Notes under the pieces: model-generated
The model's input: only the letters and a program-made list of their open reading frames with translations
Database searches by the model: none
Told to the model about the DNA's origin: nothing
Shown: positions 13,713-21,374 of the stretch, piece by piece
How positions within the stretch are numbered: position 1 is the stretch's first letter
Layout of the letters: every line of letters begins with the position of its first letter
Translations under genes and position numbers: made by a program
Origin: Belnapia arida
GTDB taxonomy: Bacteria > Pseudomonadota > Alphaproteobacteria > Acetobacterales > Acetobacteraceae
NCBI RefSeq assembly: GCF_016773205.1
Contig: NZ_JAETWB010000008.1
Coordinates: 1 to 64,000, forward strand
Length of the DNA: 64,000 bases
Reading direction: 5' to 3'

Positions 13713-15223
13713 GGCAGCATCTCCCAGGCGTCACGCCGGGGCGCACCATCGAGTTCAGTACCGGCCGGAAGCCGCCGGACTAGGTTATGGTCCTCCAGGA
13801 TACCGATGATCCGTCGCGCCGTGCCGTTGTCGCGCACCGCACTCGGGCCCCGCTGGTAGATTTCCGCCAGATGGCACCGAAAACCTGGCCGGGCCTGCCA
13901 CCACTCGAGCAGCCGCGCCGCAAGCCGCAGGTCCGTCGACACGGTGCTCGCCCCCTGCAGTCTCAGCATCTCGGCCGCATAGTGCTGGGCCAGGGTGATG
14001 CCGCACGCCATCATGGCGGCTGGCACCTCCACGGCGTCCGGATCGTCATAGACGGTCAGGACCGCTGCGAGGCGCCCGGCATGCTCCCCGATTTTGGCGC
14101 CGAAAGCCTTGATGGGGGCGTATGCTCCGCCGGGCAGCAGCGCGACCTCGGCCACATCGTGGAATTGGATCCAGATCCGGGCGGCGTCCGGGTGCAGCCG
14201 CAGCACCGGCGGGTCCAGCACGCTGGCGTCGTCGGCCTTGGTCGCAGGTGGGCGCCGCAGCAGGTGATCCAGGCGTTGGCCGTAAGCCTCAAGCGCCGCC
14301 CGGCATTCCGCTGAGGCATCCCGGAACAGCCGATGGCCCGCCGTGCTTTCCGGGGCCACCAGGAGGGTGCGAGCCAACATGCCGATGCCGTCCAACATGG
14401 GATCACCGAACAGCTTGTCGGCCACCACCGGCTGCAGCATGACATGGGCGGTGCAACGCCGGCCGGGAAGGAACGACGAGCCGGTGCCCACCCGGGTGCG
14501 GCGGATCGGGTCGCCGTCCCAGAGCGTGTTGAACAGCGCGCCGGTCCGCATCCGGCTTTCGTCGTTGAAAGCTGCCCCGCCGAGCAGGATGCCGCCTTCA
14601 GCCGTGAACACGCCGGCCCAGGGGCGACTGTCGCGCAGATGTAGAACCAACGCCTCGGGCGTTGGATCGGCCACCAGCAGCATCGGGTGCGGCGGCGGCT
14701 TAGGCTCCGATCCGACCTGGTCGAGCCCGGCGCGGATCGCGGACCGGTCGCCCTTCGACTTCTTCTTCGCCGCCTCGCGCGCCTCCTTCCAAGCCTCCTT
14801 GTCGTTGACGAAGCTCTGCATCGCGGCGTCATGCTCGCCCCGCCATGCCTCCTCTATTCGATAGACCGGCGCGAGCGCCAGCTTATCGACGCTGGTCTTC
14901 CGCTCGCCGCTGTCCGCCACCGACACGAAGATGGCGGTGAGGGGCTTTCGGCCGCCACCCGGCAGCTCGACATCGCGCTGGGCCTGGGTTGCTAAGGCCG
15001 CAGCCGCCAGCACTGAATTGGCACACATGGCGAGCGGCGCCTGCGTCCGCATCTGAATGGCCTCGGCTACATCCCGAAGCGGTCCAAGGGCGGCAACAGG
15101 GAATTCAGGCGCCGGTGGTACCGGCCGGAACAGCGGCAGCTTGTCACGCGGCGCGAGGGCTGCACGGGCGGCGGCGACGTACTCGTCGTGGAAGCCGCGG
15201 GGTCCGGTGGTGCCGTCCATCAT
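13709..15223 (-). CDS. DUF3987 (YfjI-like) island protein (504 aa)
   Basis: Residues 60-110 hold the family's conserved start of a P-loop-like fold: QAPLAMCANSVLAAAALATQ, then FVSVADSGERKTS, where SGERKTS replaces a classical Walker A. Later motifs are LLVADPTPEALVLHL, FTAEGGILLGG and RRCTAHVMLQPVVADKLFG, typical of DUF3987. The family accompanies primases in satellites and integrative elements and is thought to act in their replication, possibly as a helicase-like partner. ATG 15223 overlaps the stop of the primase-like gene, consistent with a shared function. Its own stop overlaps the next start (ATGA). Length is normal. Confidence 0.8.
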   Translation of the reverse strand: MMDGTTGPRGFHDEYVAAARAALAPRDKLPLFRPVPPAPEFPVAALGPLRDVAEAIQMRTQAPLAMCANSVLAAAALATQAQRDVELPGGGRKPLTAIFVSVADSGERKTSVDKLALAPVYRIEEAWRGEHDAAMQSFVNDKEAWKEAREAAKKKSKGDRSAIRAGLDQVGSEPKPPPHPMLLVADPTPEALVLHLRDSRPWAGVFTAEGGILLGGAAFNDESRMRTGALFNTLWDGDPIRRTRVGTGSSFLPGRRCTAHVMLQPVVADKLFGDPMLDGIGMLARTLLVAPESTAGHRLFRDASAECRAALEAYGQRLDHLLRRPPATKADDASVLDPPVLRLHPDAARIWIQFHDVAEVALLPGGAYAPIKAFGAKIGEHAGRLAAVLTVYDDPDAVEVPAAMMACGITLAQHYAAEMLRLQGASTVSTDLRLAARLLEWWQARPGFRCHLAEIYQRGPSAVRDNGTARRIIGILEDHNLVRRLPAGTELDGAPRRDAWEMLP

Positions 15224-16236
15224 GCGCACTCCACAATGCCGCGGGCGATGCCAGCGGATGCCGTCTTGCGGGCGTTCGCCGCGTCTTTGCCGCCGCCGCT
15301 CATCGCCGCATGGGCCAGTGCATCGGCCGCGGCTGCGCGCCCCAAATCGCCCGATGCGACCATCTCGCCTGCGCGGCAGGCGGCCCAATAGAGCGTGCAA
15401 TGACGGGTGCCCTCGGCTGCCTCGGCCACGGTCCGCAGCAGCGCGGCGAAGCGCGCCACGGTCCTTTGCTGCCCGCCGTTGCTCCATTGCCGCATTGCCG
15501 CACCGGGCGGTGGAGGCGGTGGTCGCTGGTACATTTCCAGGAGTGGTGGGATCGCCGCGGTGCCGGGTACCGTCAGCAGCCGGGACGGCATCGGGTCAAC
15601 GGCGCCATCGGCGAAGATCGGGGGCGCGGTGTAAATCACTTGCGCCGGCCGGAAGCAGGTCGGGTCGAGGCCTGGCACCTCTGCCAACCATGCAGCGAGG
15701 TCGGCGCCCCAGCACGGCCGATCCAGCAGAAACCACAACCGGATGCGGATGCCCGGCTTGATGCCGTGCGATCCGGTGGCTTGCACCACGCATCCAGCGC
15801 AGCGCAGCTCGGGCGGCAGTGTCGGGACGACCGCCGCATAGCAGGCGGCGAGGTCGCGCGGGTCGCATCCGTCCGGCAGCGGCGTGCCGTCGATATCGAG
15901 TGCGACGAGGGCGCGCGGCACGTTGCGCAGCGTCGGCACCTCGCCCGTCTCCGGGTCAAGGTGTAGCAGCCGCCGGACCTTCAGCATGCGTGACAGATTG
16001 GCGGGCGCGGCGCGGACGATGCAGCAATCCCTCGCCTGGACGAGATGGGCCAGTAAGCTCCTCACCTCGCCCAGCGTCCGCACGGCTGCGGGGTGCATGT
16101 CATAGAGGAGCGGAAGCTGCGCCGGCACTGGATCAGCACCGGGGTGGATGATCTTGCAGAGACGCGCGCCGGGGGCGTGCAGCAGGTTCGCGCACCAGGG
16201 GTCCATCGGGTCGATGGCGGTTACCTCGGAGTTCAT
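15220..16236 (-). CDS. Primase/polymerase-like island protein (338 aa)
   Basis: Two motifs recall archaeo-eukaryotic-type primases of mobile elements: VALDIDGTPLPDG near residue 125 (hhDhD metal site) and ATGSHGIKPGIRIRLWFLLD near residue 170 (SxH). A cysteine-bearing stretch (ELRCAGCVVQ) precedes the second. The C-terminal 90 residues, after a run of prolines, are helical and may be an accessory domain. With the DUF3987 gene directly downstream it would form the element's replication module. A GGGAG ribosome-binding site supports ATG 16236. Assignment rests on motif pattern, and catalytic activity is inferred. Confidence 0.65.
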   Translation of the reverse strand: MNSEVTAIDPMDPWCANLLHAPGARLCKIIHPGADPVPAQLPLLYDMHPAAVRTLGEVRSLLAHLVQARDCCIVRAAPANLSRMLKVRRLLHLDPETGEVPTLRNVPRALVALDIDGTPLPDGCDPRDLAACYAAVVPTLPPELRCAGCVVQATGSHGIKPGIRIRLWFLLDRPCWGADLAAWLAEVPGLDPTCFRPAQVIYTAPPIFADGAVDPMPSRLLTVPGTAAIPPLLEMYQRPPPPPPGAAMRQWSNGGQQRTVARFAALLRTVAEAAEGTRHCTLYWAACRAGEMVASGDLGRAAAADALAHAAMSGGGKDAANARKTASAGIARGIVECA

Positions 16237-16415
16237 GGACGGCTCCCGAGGTTGCGGAGCGCAGCCAGCGCCTCCTCCATGGACGTGAAGGCGATCGGCA
16301 CGGCACGGGGGCCTGGTGGGAGGATTGCGATGCGGGCCTCGCCATCCGTGCCGCACAGGGTCTCCAGCAGGATCAGGCGAGCCTGCGGGACGACAGCCTG
16401 CTGCGGGGCGCTCAT
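16233..16415 (-). CDS. Hypothetical small protein (60 aa)
   Basis: A compact product beginning MSAPQQAVVPQARLILLETL, with a beta-rich middle (GEARIAILPPGPRAVPIAF) and a helical end (SMEEALAALRNLGSRP). Both ends overlap neighbours by ATGA, between the SpoVG-like gene and the primase-like gene, so it is almost surely translated as part of the replication operon. No known domain is recognised. Its small size and position suggest an accessory role in replication or regulation, which is inference only. Confidence 0.6.
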   Translation of the reverse strand: MSAPQQAVVPQARLILLETLCGTDGEARIAILPPGPRAVPIAFTSMEEALAALRNLGSRP

Positions 16416-16744
16416 GACCGCACCGCGCCGGGATGGGAGGCTTCGATGAGGTCGATGACCGCGGCGGAGAACCTGTCGGCGGTCGGACGGTCGGTCCATT
16501 CGAGGATTGGGTTGTACTTGGGCTTCCCCGTGGTCGGGTCGCGCATCACCTGGCCGTCGCGGCCAATCATCGGCTTGGACGGCAGGTTCGCCCACGCTTT
16601 GCCGTTCGCGGCATGGACGACGATCTCATGGACGATCAGGCCGCTCGACAGCTTCACGTCGGCGAAGCCTCGTAGCGAATTCTGCACCCTGGGCTTCCAG
16701 CCGATCAGGGCGAGGCCGGCGGGACGGGTTTTAGTGTCAGACAT
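16412..16744 (-). CDS. SpoVG-like island protein (110 aa)
   Basis: The sequence shows the layout of SpoVG-type phage proteins: a strand-rich core NSLRGFADVKLSSGLIVHEI, then HAANGKAWANLPSKPMIGRD, and WTDRPTADRFSAAVIDLI at the end. Family members are small nucleic-acid-binding proteins found in bacteria and near recombination or replication genes of phages. Here it opens the operon that runs through the 60-residue gene to the primase-like and DUF3987 genes. The assignment is by pattern memory and moderately sure. The intergenic region upstream (16745-16894) probably holds the operon promoter. Confidence 0.55.
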   Translation of the reverse strand: MSDTKTRPAGLALIGWKPRVQNSLRGFADVKLSSGLIVHEIVVHAANGKAWANLPSKPMIGRDGQVMRDPTTGKPKYNPILEWTDRPTADRFSAAVIDLIEASHPGAVRS

Positions 16745-16830
16745 AGTCGCCTCCTACAGAGGCGGCGCTGGATTTTCGGACTGGATCGGCTAAAGTGCGG
16801 GCGGTCCACCGCATCTAGAGCCTTCCGTGG

Positions 16831-16868
16831 CCCGTTCAGCGCCGCCGCTTATGCGGTTGTTGAACGGG
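16831..16868. repeat. 8-bp inverted repeat upstream of the replication operon
   Basis: CCCGTTCA (16831-16838) and TGAACGGG (16861-16868) are perfect inverted arms 22 bases apart, lying between the AlpA-like gene and the SpoVG-like gene. They could be a regulator site or a weak terminator; no U-tract follows. Confidence 0.4.
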
Positions 16869-16894
16869 TTGCGGGGCTTTGGTGATGGCGTGGG

Positions 16895-17110
16895 TCACGG
16901 CTCGGCACCCACCAGCGCGCGGAGGCTGGCCGCATCCACCAGCGTCCTCCCCCCAACCCTCACCAGCCGCAGCCGGCCGGCATGAGCGTGGCGGTAGAGC
17001 GTGCTGCGGGACAGGCCGGTGATATGGGCCGCATTATTGAGCGTGTGGGTCAGCGGGGGCTGCAAAGAGCTTGGCTGGCGCTGGTGTGGTTCGGCAGGTC
17101 GAAGCTGCAT
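16895..17110 (-). CDS. AlpA/excisionase-like DNA-binding protein (71 aa)
   Basis: After a polar N-terminus, residues 25-65 form a winged helix-turn-helix of the MerR/Xis/AlpA type: NNAAHITGLSRSTLYRHAHA, then GRLRLVRVGGRTLVDAASLR. In P4-like elements AlpA-type proteins activate integrase or promote excision. Its position between the integrase-linked gene and the replication operon fits a switch role. A GTG start overlapping its stop could open a 20-codon frame, but I do not count that as a gene. Confidence 0.75.
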   Translation of the reverse strand: MQLRPAEPHQRQPSSLQPPLTHTLNNAAHITGLSRSTLYRHAHAGRLRLVRVGGRTLVDAASLRALVGAEP

Positions 17111-17213
17111 GGTGTTGCCTCACTGGACGTGGCGCGGCATGTGCCGGCCTGGGCAGCGTTGCGTCAGACCGCACCAATGTCCCGGCGGATCTCAGCGGCG
17201 GAACCGGCGGAAC

Positions 17214-18236
17214 TCAGTCGGGGATTGCGCCGCCGCTTGGCGCCAGTACGTCCACTTGCTTTTCAATGGTGCGGTCTTCGGGGTCGGTTTCCATGTTCTC
17301 ACCGACCCATTCCTTCATGTGCCGGTTCAGCGCACTCCGCCGTGTTTGCCGACCGTGGAGAAACACGAACCGCACAATCTCTCGGTGGAAGGGCGGCCAG
17401 TGATGGGTTGGTTTGCGGCCGCCTGCACGTCGCATGCCGGCCGGTACGGCGATTTGCGGCATTGGCGCCTGATCGCCCGCCGCAGGTTCCGCCTGGGGGC
17501 GCAATCTCAGCAGCGCATCGGCGGAAATGACGACGCCGTGGAATAGCGGCGGCGCCGAGTGCCGCGCATCGGATCGCAGGCAGGGCAGCAGCGCAAGGTC
17601 GCGGTCGAAGGATACCGGCGCCGCGCACAGCTCGGGCGAGATGCGCTGCCGCGGAGCGATAATCGCCTGCGGTTCCGCCTCGGGGCGGCCGGGCCACCCA
17701 AACAGGAGAGCGCTGCCATCGGCACCCCGCCGCAGCAACTCGCGCTCCGCCGCAGCCAATGCCTCCATGTCGGCATCGACGTAGCCGTCCCAGCGCGGAT
17801 CGGCACCAAACATCCGTACGTGACGCTTTTTCAGCAGCCTTGCGGCGCATCGGATGAAGCGGTCGAGGTCTGCCGCGCTACCGCGTTGGGCCGCTCGTGC
17901 TCCCAAACGCGCCGCTAGGGTCCTAACCTCATCCCTCACGCTTGGTGGCACCTCGTCAGGTCTGAGGCCATTCTCAGGCGCACCTGCAAGGAAGCTATCG
18001 AGGCTGCCAGGTTCGGCACCTAGCTGCTCCAGCCATTGCAGCACCTCAGCCCGGGTTAGGCGGTCGCTAGCCCCGATGAACAGGTATTGATCCCATTCCG
18101 AACGCGGCAGCGAAGTACCGAAGGCCAGCCATGCCAGCGCCGCGTCCACCGTCTCCCAGCCATACGGCAAGTAGATCGGGGTGTAGGGGGGCAGCAGGAA
18201 ACGCGGAGTGGGTGTGCTATTGGCGTCAGCAACCAT
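17214..18236 (-). CDS. Conserved hypothetical island protein (340 aa)
   Basis: A soluble protein starting MVADANSTPTPRFLLPPYTP, with an early Trp-rich helical domain (TVDAALAWLAFGTSLPRSEW, AEVLQWLEQLG). A middle segment reads as a binding region (VPFDRDLA-like and HSAPPLFHGVVISADALLRL). The C-terminal part is basic (GGRKPTHHWPPFHREIVRFV, DRTIEKQVDVL) and may be a helix-turn-helix, since RTIEK..D resembles the end of such domains in similar island proteins. It lies between integrase and AlpA on the same strand. Function unknown; a DNA-binding role is inference. Confidence 0.6.
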   Translation of the reverse strand: MVADANSTPTPRFLLPPYTPIYLPYGWETVDAALAWLAFGTSLPRSEWDQYLFIGASDRLTRAEVLQWLEQLGAEPGSLDSFLAGAPENGLRPDEVPPSVRDEVRTLAARLGARAAQRGSAADLDRFIRCAARLLKKRHVRMFGADPRWDGYVDADMEALAAAERELLRRGADGSALLFGWPGRPEAEPQAIIAPRQRISPELCAAPVSFDRDLALLPCLRSDARHSAPPLFHGVVISADALLRLRPQAEPAAGDQAPMPQIAVPAGMRRAGGRKPTHHWPPFHREIVRFVFLHGRQTRRSALNRHMKEWVGENMETDPEDRTIEKQVDVLAPSGGAIPD

Positions 18237-18335
18237 GGTCGTGCCCCTCCTTTGGGCGCGGGTGTGGCCAGGCCGTGGCGGGTGGGCTCAACACCCGCTT
18301 CGGCCGCTTCATCGCCGGGAACCGCCGGGCCCGGA

Positions 18336-19736
18336 TCACCTCAGGCCGGGAGCAAGGCGCCCAGATTGGTCGCCTGCCTTGCGGGTCGCCGTGTCCGGGA
18401 CAGCCCCGCCGCACCATTCGGCCCACGCGTTCATCAGCGGCACCCGCCGGTCGAACAGGTCGGAACGGCGGTAGGCCCCAGCCACCTTGTTCGCGTCCTC
18501 ATGCGCCAGCGCTTTTTCCGCCGCCTCGGCATCCTCTGGCCGGGTGTCATCCACCCAGGTGCGGAAGGTGGCGCGGAAGCCATGCGGCACCGCTCCCCGC
18601 CCGTCCGCGTCGCGCCATGGCAGCGGGACACTCTTCGGCCGGTCGGCGTTCATGCGGCGGATCACGGCGGACAGCGCCATGTCGGATAGTGGCGTGTCGC
18701 GCTTGGCGCTGGGGAAGATCAACGCATCGCCCATGAGGCCGGCGATTTGCGGCACAGCCTCAGGTGTGGCCGTTGCGCCTGTCATCGTGGCATAGGCTCT
18801 TGCCAGCACAGCCACAGCGGCTGGCGATAGTGGCACCCGATGCGGCTGCACATCGGCTGCCCGCTTCGCCTTCATCCGCTCGCCCGGCACCGTCCACACC
18901 GGGCCGCCGTCGAATGAGAGTTCCGACCACCGGGCTCCACGCACCTCGCCAGAGCGCAGCGCCGTCAGCAGGCAGAAGCGCAGCGCCAGTGGGGCCAACC
19001 CCTCCATGCCGTCCAGGGCCTTGAGGAAGGCCGGCACCCTCTGCCAGTGCAGCGAAGGTTGCTTGCGACCACCGGGCAGAGCGGACAGGCCGGCATGGCG
19101 CAGCATTCGGGCATCAGCCGGGTTGTCGCTGGCTCGCCAGCCATGGGCAGCGGCGTACCGCAGCACCGTGCCGATCCGGCGCAGCACCTTGCGGCCGGTG
19201 GCAGGGCGGGAGGTCCACACGTCATCCACCGCCCGCAAGACGGCCGCCCGATCCACCGCGGCAACCGGCAGGTCGCCTATCGTCGGGAAGGCATGGCGCT
19301 CAAGGGAGGTTCGCCAGATGTCAGCGGTGCGGCCGTGCTTCCAGCCTGGCGCCTGTGCTTTGATGCAGGCTTCCGCCACCGCCTTGAAGGTCCGGGCGTT
19401 GGCGTTGGCGACTGCAGCCTGTGCCGTCTTCCGCTCGGCGGTCTCCACGTTCCGTTTGACGACAGGGTCGATGCCCTCTCGCGCCAGCCTCCGGGCAGCA
19501 AGAGCAGCGGCTCTGGCGGCGGCCAGCGTCACCACCGGATAGCCGCCCAGCCCCATGTCCCGGCGTCGGCCGTCCACCGTCAGGCGGCAGAGCCATATCT
19601 TCGCGCCGCTGGGCCGCACCTCCAGCAGCAGGCCATCGCCATCCGAGACGCGGTAGAGCGTGGCACGCGGCTTCAGCGCCTCCAGCGTCTTAACGTCCAG
19701 AGCTTTGCCGTTGCGCTTCATGGTCGGAGCCTTCAT
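18336..19736 (-). CDS. P4-type tyrosine integrase (466 aa)
   Basis: The N-terminal DUF4102-type domain (ALKPRATLYRVSDGDGLLLE, RRDMGLGGYPVVTLAAARA) is typical of P4/CP4-57 integrases. The catalytic domain shows the first Arg in TALRSGEVRGARWSEL, the HxxR box in VPHGFRATFRTW, and the tail LAHEDANKVAGAYRR with the likely nucleophilic Tyr. It catalyses site-specific integration and excision of the element. Such enzymes usually sit next to their att site, but no tRNA is visible in the following 500 bases. Start codons at 19754, 19736 and 19721 are possible; 19736 is a compromise. Confidence 0.9.
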   Translation of the reverse strand: MKAPTMKRNGKALDVKTLEALKPRATLYRVSDGDGLLLEVRPSGAKIWLCRLTVDGRRRDMGLGGYPVVTLAAARAAALAARRLAREGIDPVVKRNVETAERKTAQAAVANANARTFKAVAEACIKAQAPGWKHGRTADIWRTSLERHAFPTIGDLPVAAVDRAAVLRAVDDVWTSRPATGRKVLRRIGTVLRYAAAHGWRASDNPADARMLRHAGLSALPGGRKQPSLHWQRVPAFLKALDGMEGLAPLALRFCLLTALRSGEVRGARWSELSFDGGPVWTVPGERMKAKRAADVQPHRVPLSPAAVAVLARAYATMTGATATPEAVPQIAGLMGDALIFPSAKRDTPLSDMALSAVIRRMNADRPKSVPLPWRDADGRGAVPHGFRATFRTWVDDTRPEDAEAAEKALAHEDANKVAGAYRRSDLFDRRVPLMNAWAEWCGGAVPDTATRKAGDQSGRLAPGLR

Positions 19737-19754
19737 GGGGGCTAGTCCCCACAT

Positions 19755-20297
19755 CCAACCACACTAGACCCCACACTCCGCGCGCACCAACCTGAAACAG
19801 CGTGAACCGGCACGACCCAATGGCTGGAGTGTGTGACTAGGTTCTAGAGCGGTCGGAGCTCCATGTTGAGACAGCCTGAACCTATGCTTTGGTGTCCCTA
19901 TGGGACGCCAGCGAGCTTTCCATCTGAAACCAGATAGTCGGTCGGCGCGAGCTTCGAGGGTTGCAAGCGGTCTTGCAGCAAACTCGCCGCCCGGCGAGAG
20001 CCTTCGGGCTGGTTCAGCGCGCGCTCCTAAGCCAGCCGTAATACACCCAAGGCCACCGCAGCAGGGCGATGGTTGCAGGATGCAGCAGCTATCCCCGCCA
20101 GCATGAAGAATGCGCCGCGGCAGACGAATGCCGGCACTCGGCCCTCCCGCCGCATCCGCTTTTCAAAGGCTGCTCACGGAGCAGATAATTGGCAGGCAGA
20201 ATACAGCTTGAGTAAACATCTACCACTCCAGACAATCGGCGTATTTTGTCGATTGACATACCAGTCGGCTCGAAGAATATCGTTGTTCATTCTGGGG
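19755..20297. other. Island/chromosome boundary region without genes
   Basis: No supported gene, tRNA or clear inverted repeat. The right attachment site of the element is expected here. A stretch with TTCTAGAGCGGTCGG near 19,850 looks unusual but I could not find a second copy in the window. Confidence 0.4.
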
Positions 20298-20921
20298 TTG
20301 AAGACTGTGCGCCTGCCGCTTGCTCGATCAATGATAACAGCTTTTGTAGCCATCCTTGCTGTTCCGCCAGCGCTGGCGCAGGAACGTCCACCGGCCATGC
20401 CGGCCCGTGACGTGACCGTTACGTACAAGGTCGATGAGACGCCGCCTACAGTAGACACTGTTGCCTGGCTCGCGTCCGAAGGTCGTATCCGGACGGATGG
20501 CCGGAGTTTGATCAACCGTGTAGCCCACATCATCGACACCCGAAGCGGCAATGTCGTTGTTCTCGTCGATGCGGACCGTACCTACCATGACCTGGGCAGA
20601 ATGGCGGCCGTGATGACCCAGGATATCGTCCTGATCCGCCTGGACAGGAAGATAACACGCGAGGGCGTCGATACCGTTGCCGGGCATGCCTGCACTGTTT
20701 GGCGGATCGAGACGGACGACGGAAACGACCCGGACGAAGCACGGCGTGCCTGCATCACGGCAGACGGGGTACCGTTACGGCTCATCGAGGGCAGCGGTGC
20801 AGATGCATCCACGCTGTATGTCGCAACCCGCGTCACTTACGGGCCGCAGGACCCTGCGCGATTCCAGCGACCGGCAGATTATCGACCGATCGGGGCGGTT
20901 CCGGCGGCGCCGAGGCGGTAG
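20298..20921 (+). CDS. Secreted hypothetical protein (207 aa)
   Basis: TTG at 20298 gives a classical signal peptide: basic start (KTVRLPLARS), hydrophobic core (MITAFVAILAVPPAL) and AQ cleavage near residue 27; GTG 20307 and ATG 20331 are alternatives. The mature protein is beta-rich: VTYKVDETP, NVVVLVDADRTYHDLG, and GVDTVAGHACTVWRIETDDG with a likely Cys-Cys pair (HACTVW, RRACITADG). The plan resembles periplasmic DUF4412-like lipoprotein-carrier folds, but this is a guess. It is the first gene outside the element and has no operon partner. Confidence 0.65.
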   Translation: MKTVRLPLARSMITAFVAILAVPPALAQERPPAMPARDVTVTYKVDETPPTVDTVAWLASEGRIRTDGRSLINRVAHIIDTRSGNVVVLVDADRTYHDLGRMAAVMTQDIVLIRLDRKITREGVDTVAGHACTVWRIETDDGNDPDEARRACITADGVPLRLIEGSGADASTLYVATRVTYGPQDPARFQRPADYRPIGAVPAAPRR

Positions 20922-21374
20922 CCAGGCCTGCTGATAAGGCGCCGCCGCCGGCGGTCAGTCCGGGTTTGCCTGGAAGCGGCACCGCAGCCGGACCATGGCG
21001 CAGAGCCCTCCTTCGCTCAGTCGAAGCAAGCATCCCTTCGGCGGGCGACTGGACCCGGTTCCGGGACAGGTGGTGCCGTTTAGGGACGACGTAGCGCAAG
21101 GCGAAGCGCGGGTGCAATTCTCCTGCACCCGCGCCGCAGGGGCCTCTGCCGGCAGCTAACGACGCATACCTGTAATGTCCTGCTTCGCCTCGGTCGTCAT
21201 CCGGGCGAGACGCCGCGGCACCGCATGGCCCAATGATGGCGAGGTACCAACTCCCCATTCCGGAACCCGGATATCCGATGCCACCGAACGCCCAACATTC
21301 CCTGCCCTCCTAGGTACCAGCGAGCTTTCCCCTTCCCCAGAGCCCCTGTGTGAACCGGCCCCGCGGGGCCCGGC
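20922..21374. other. Intergenic stretch with hairpins
   Basis: No convincing gene. It holds the perfect hairpin at 21106-21134 and a GGCCCCGCGGGGCC palindrome near 21,360 just after the efflux-pump stop codon, which may help end that transcript. Confidence 0.4.
21106..21134. terminator. Perfect 11-bp hairpin, terminator-like
   Basis: GCGCGGGTGCA (21106-21116) pairs with TGCACCCGCGC (21124-21134) around a seven-base loop. There is no T-tract on either side, so it may be a Rho-type or structural element rather than an intrinsic terminator. Confidence 0.4.

Larger units (their letters stand above)
1..19754. mobile_element. Integrated genetic element (partial), integrase at right end
   Basis: This stretch has the build of a P4-like satellite or integrative element. 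At its right border is a tyrosine integrase, followed on the same strand by an AlpA-type regulator, a primase-like protein, a DUF3987 protein and a train of short phage-type genes joined by ATGA overlaps. It also holds IS remnants, an AT-rich FkbM gene, a duplicated gene block and several broken genes. Ordinary chromosomal genes begin near 20.3 kb. The left end lies outside the window, and I found no tRNA or direct repeat beside the integrase to define att sites, so the right border is approximate. Confidence 0.75.

Noticed and set aside
16836-16898. 20-codon GTG frame overlapping the stop of the AlpA-like gene
   Set aside because: Too short to judge, with a GTGA overlap as the only support; it overlaps an inverted repeat.
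19755-20100. tRNA gene as integration target beside the integrase
   Set aside because: No cloverleaf, GGTTCGA-type T-arm or CCA end found on either strand.
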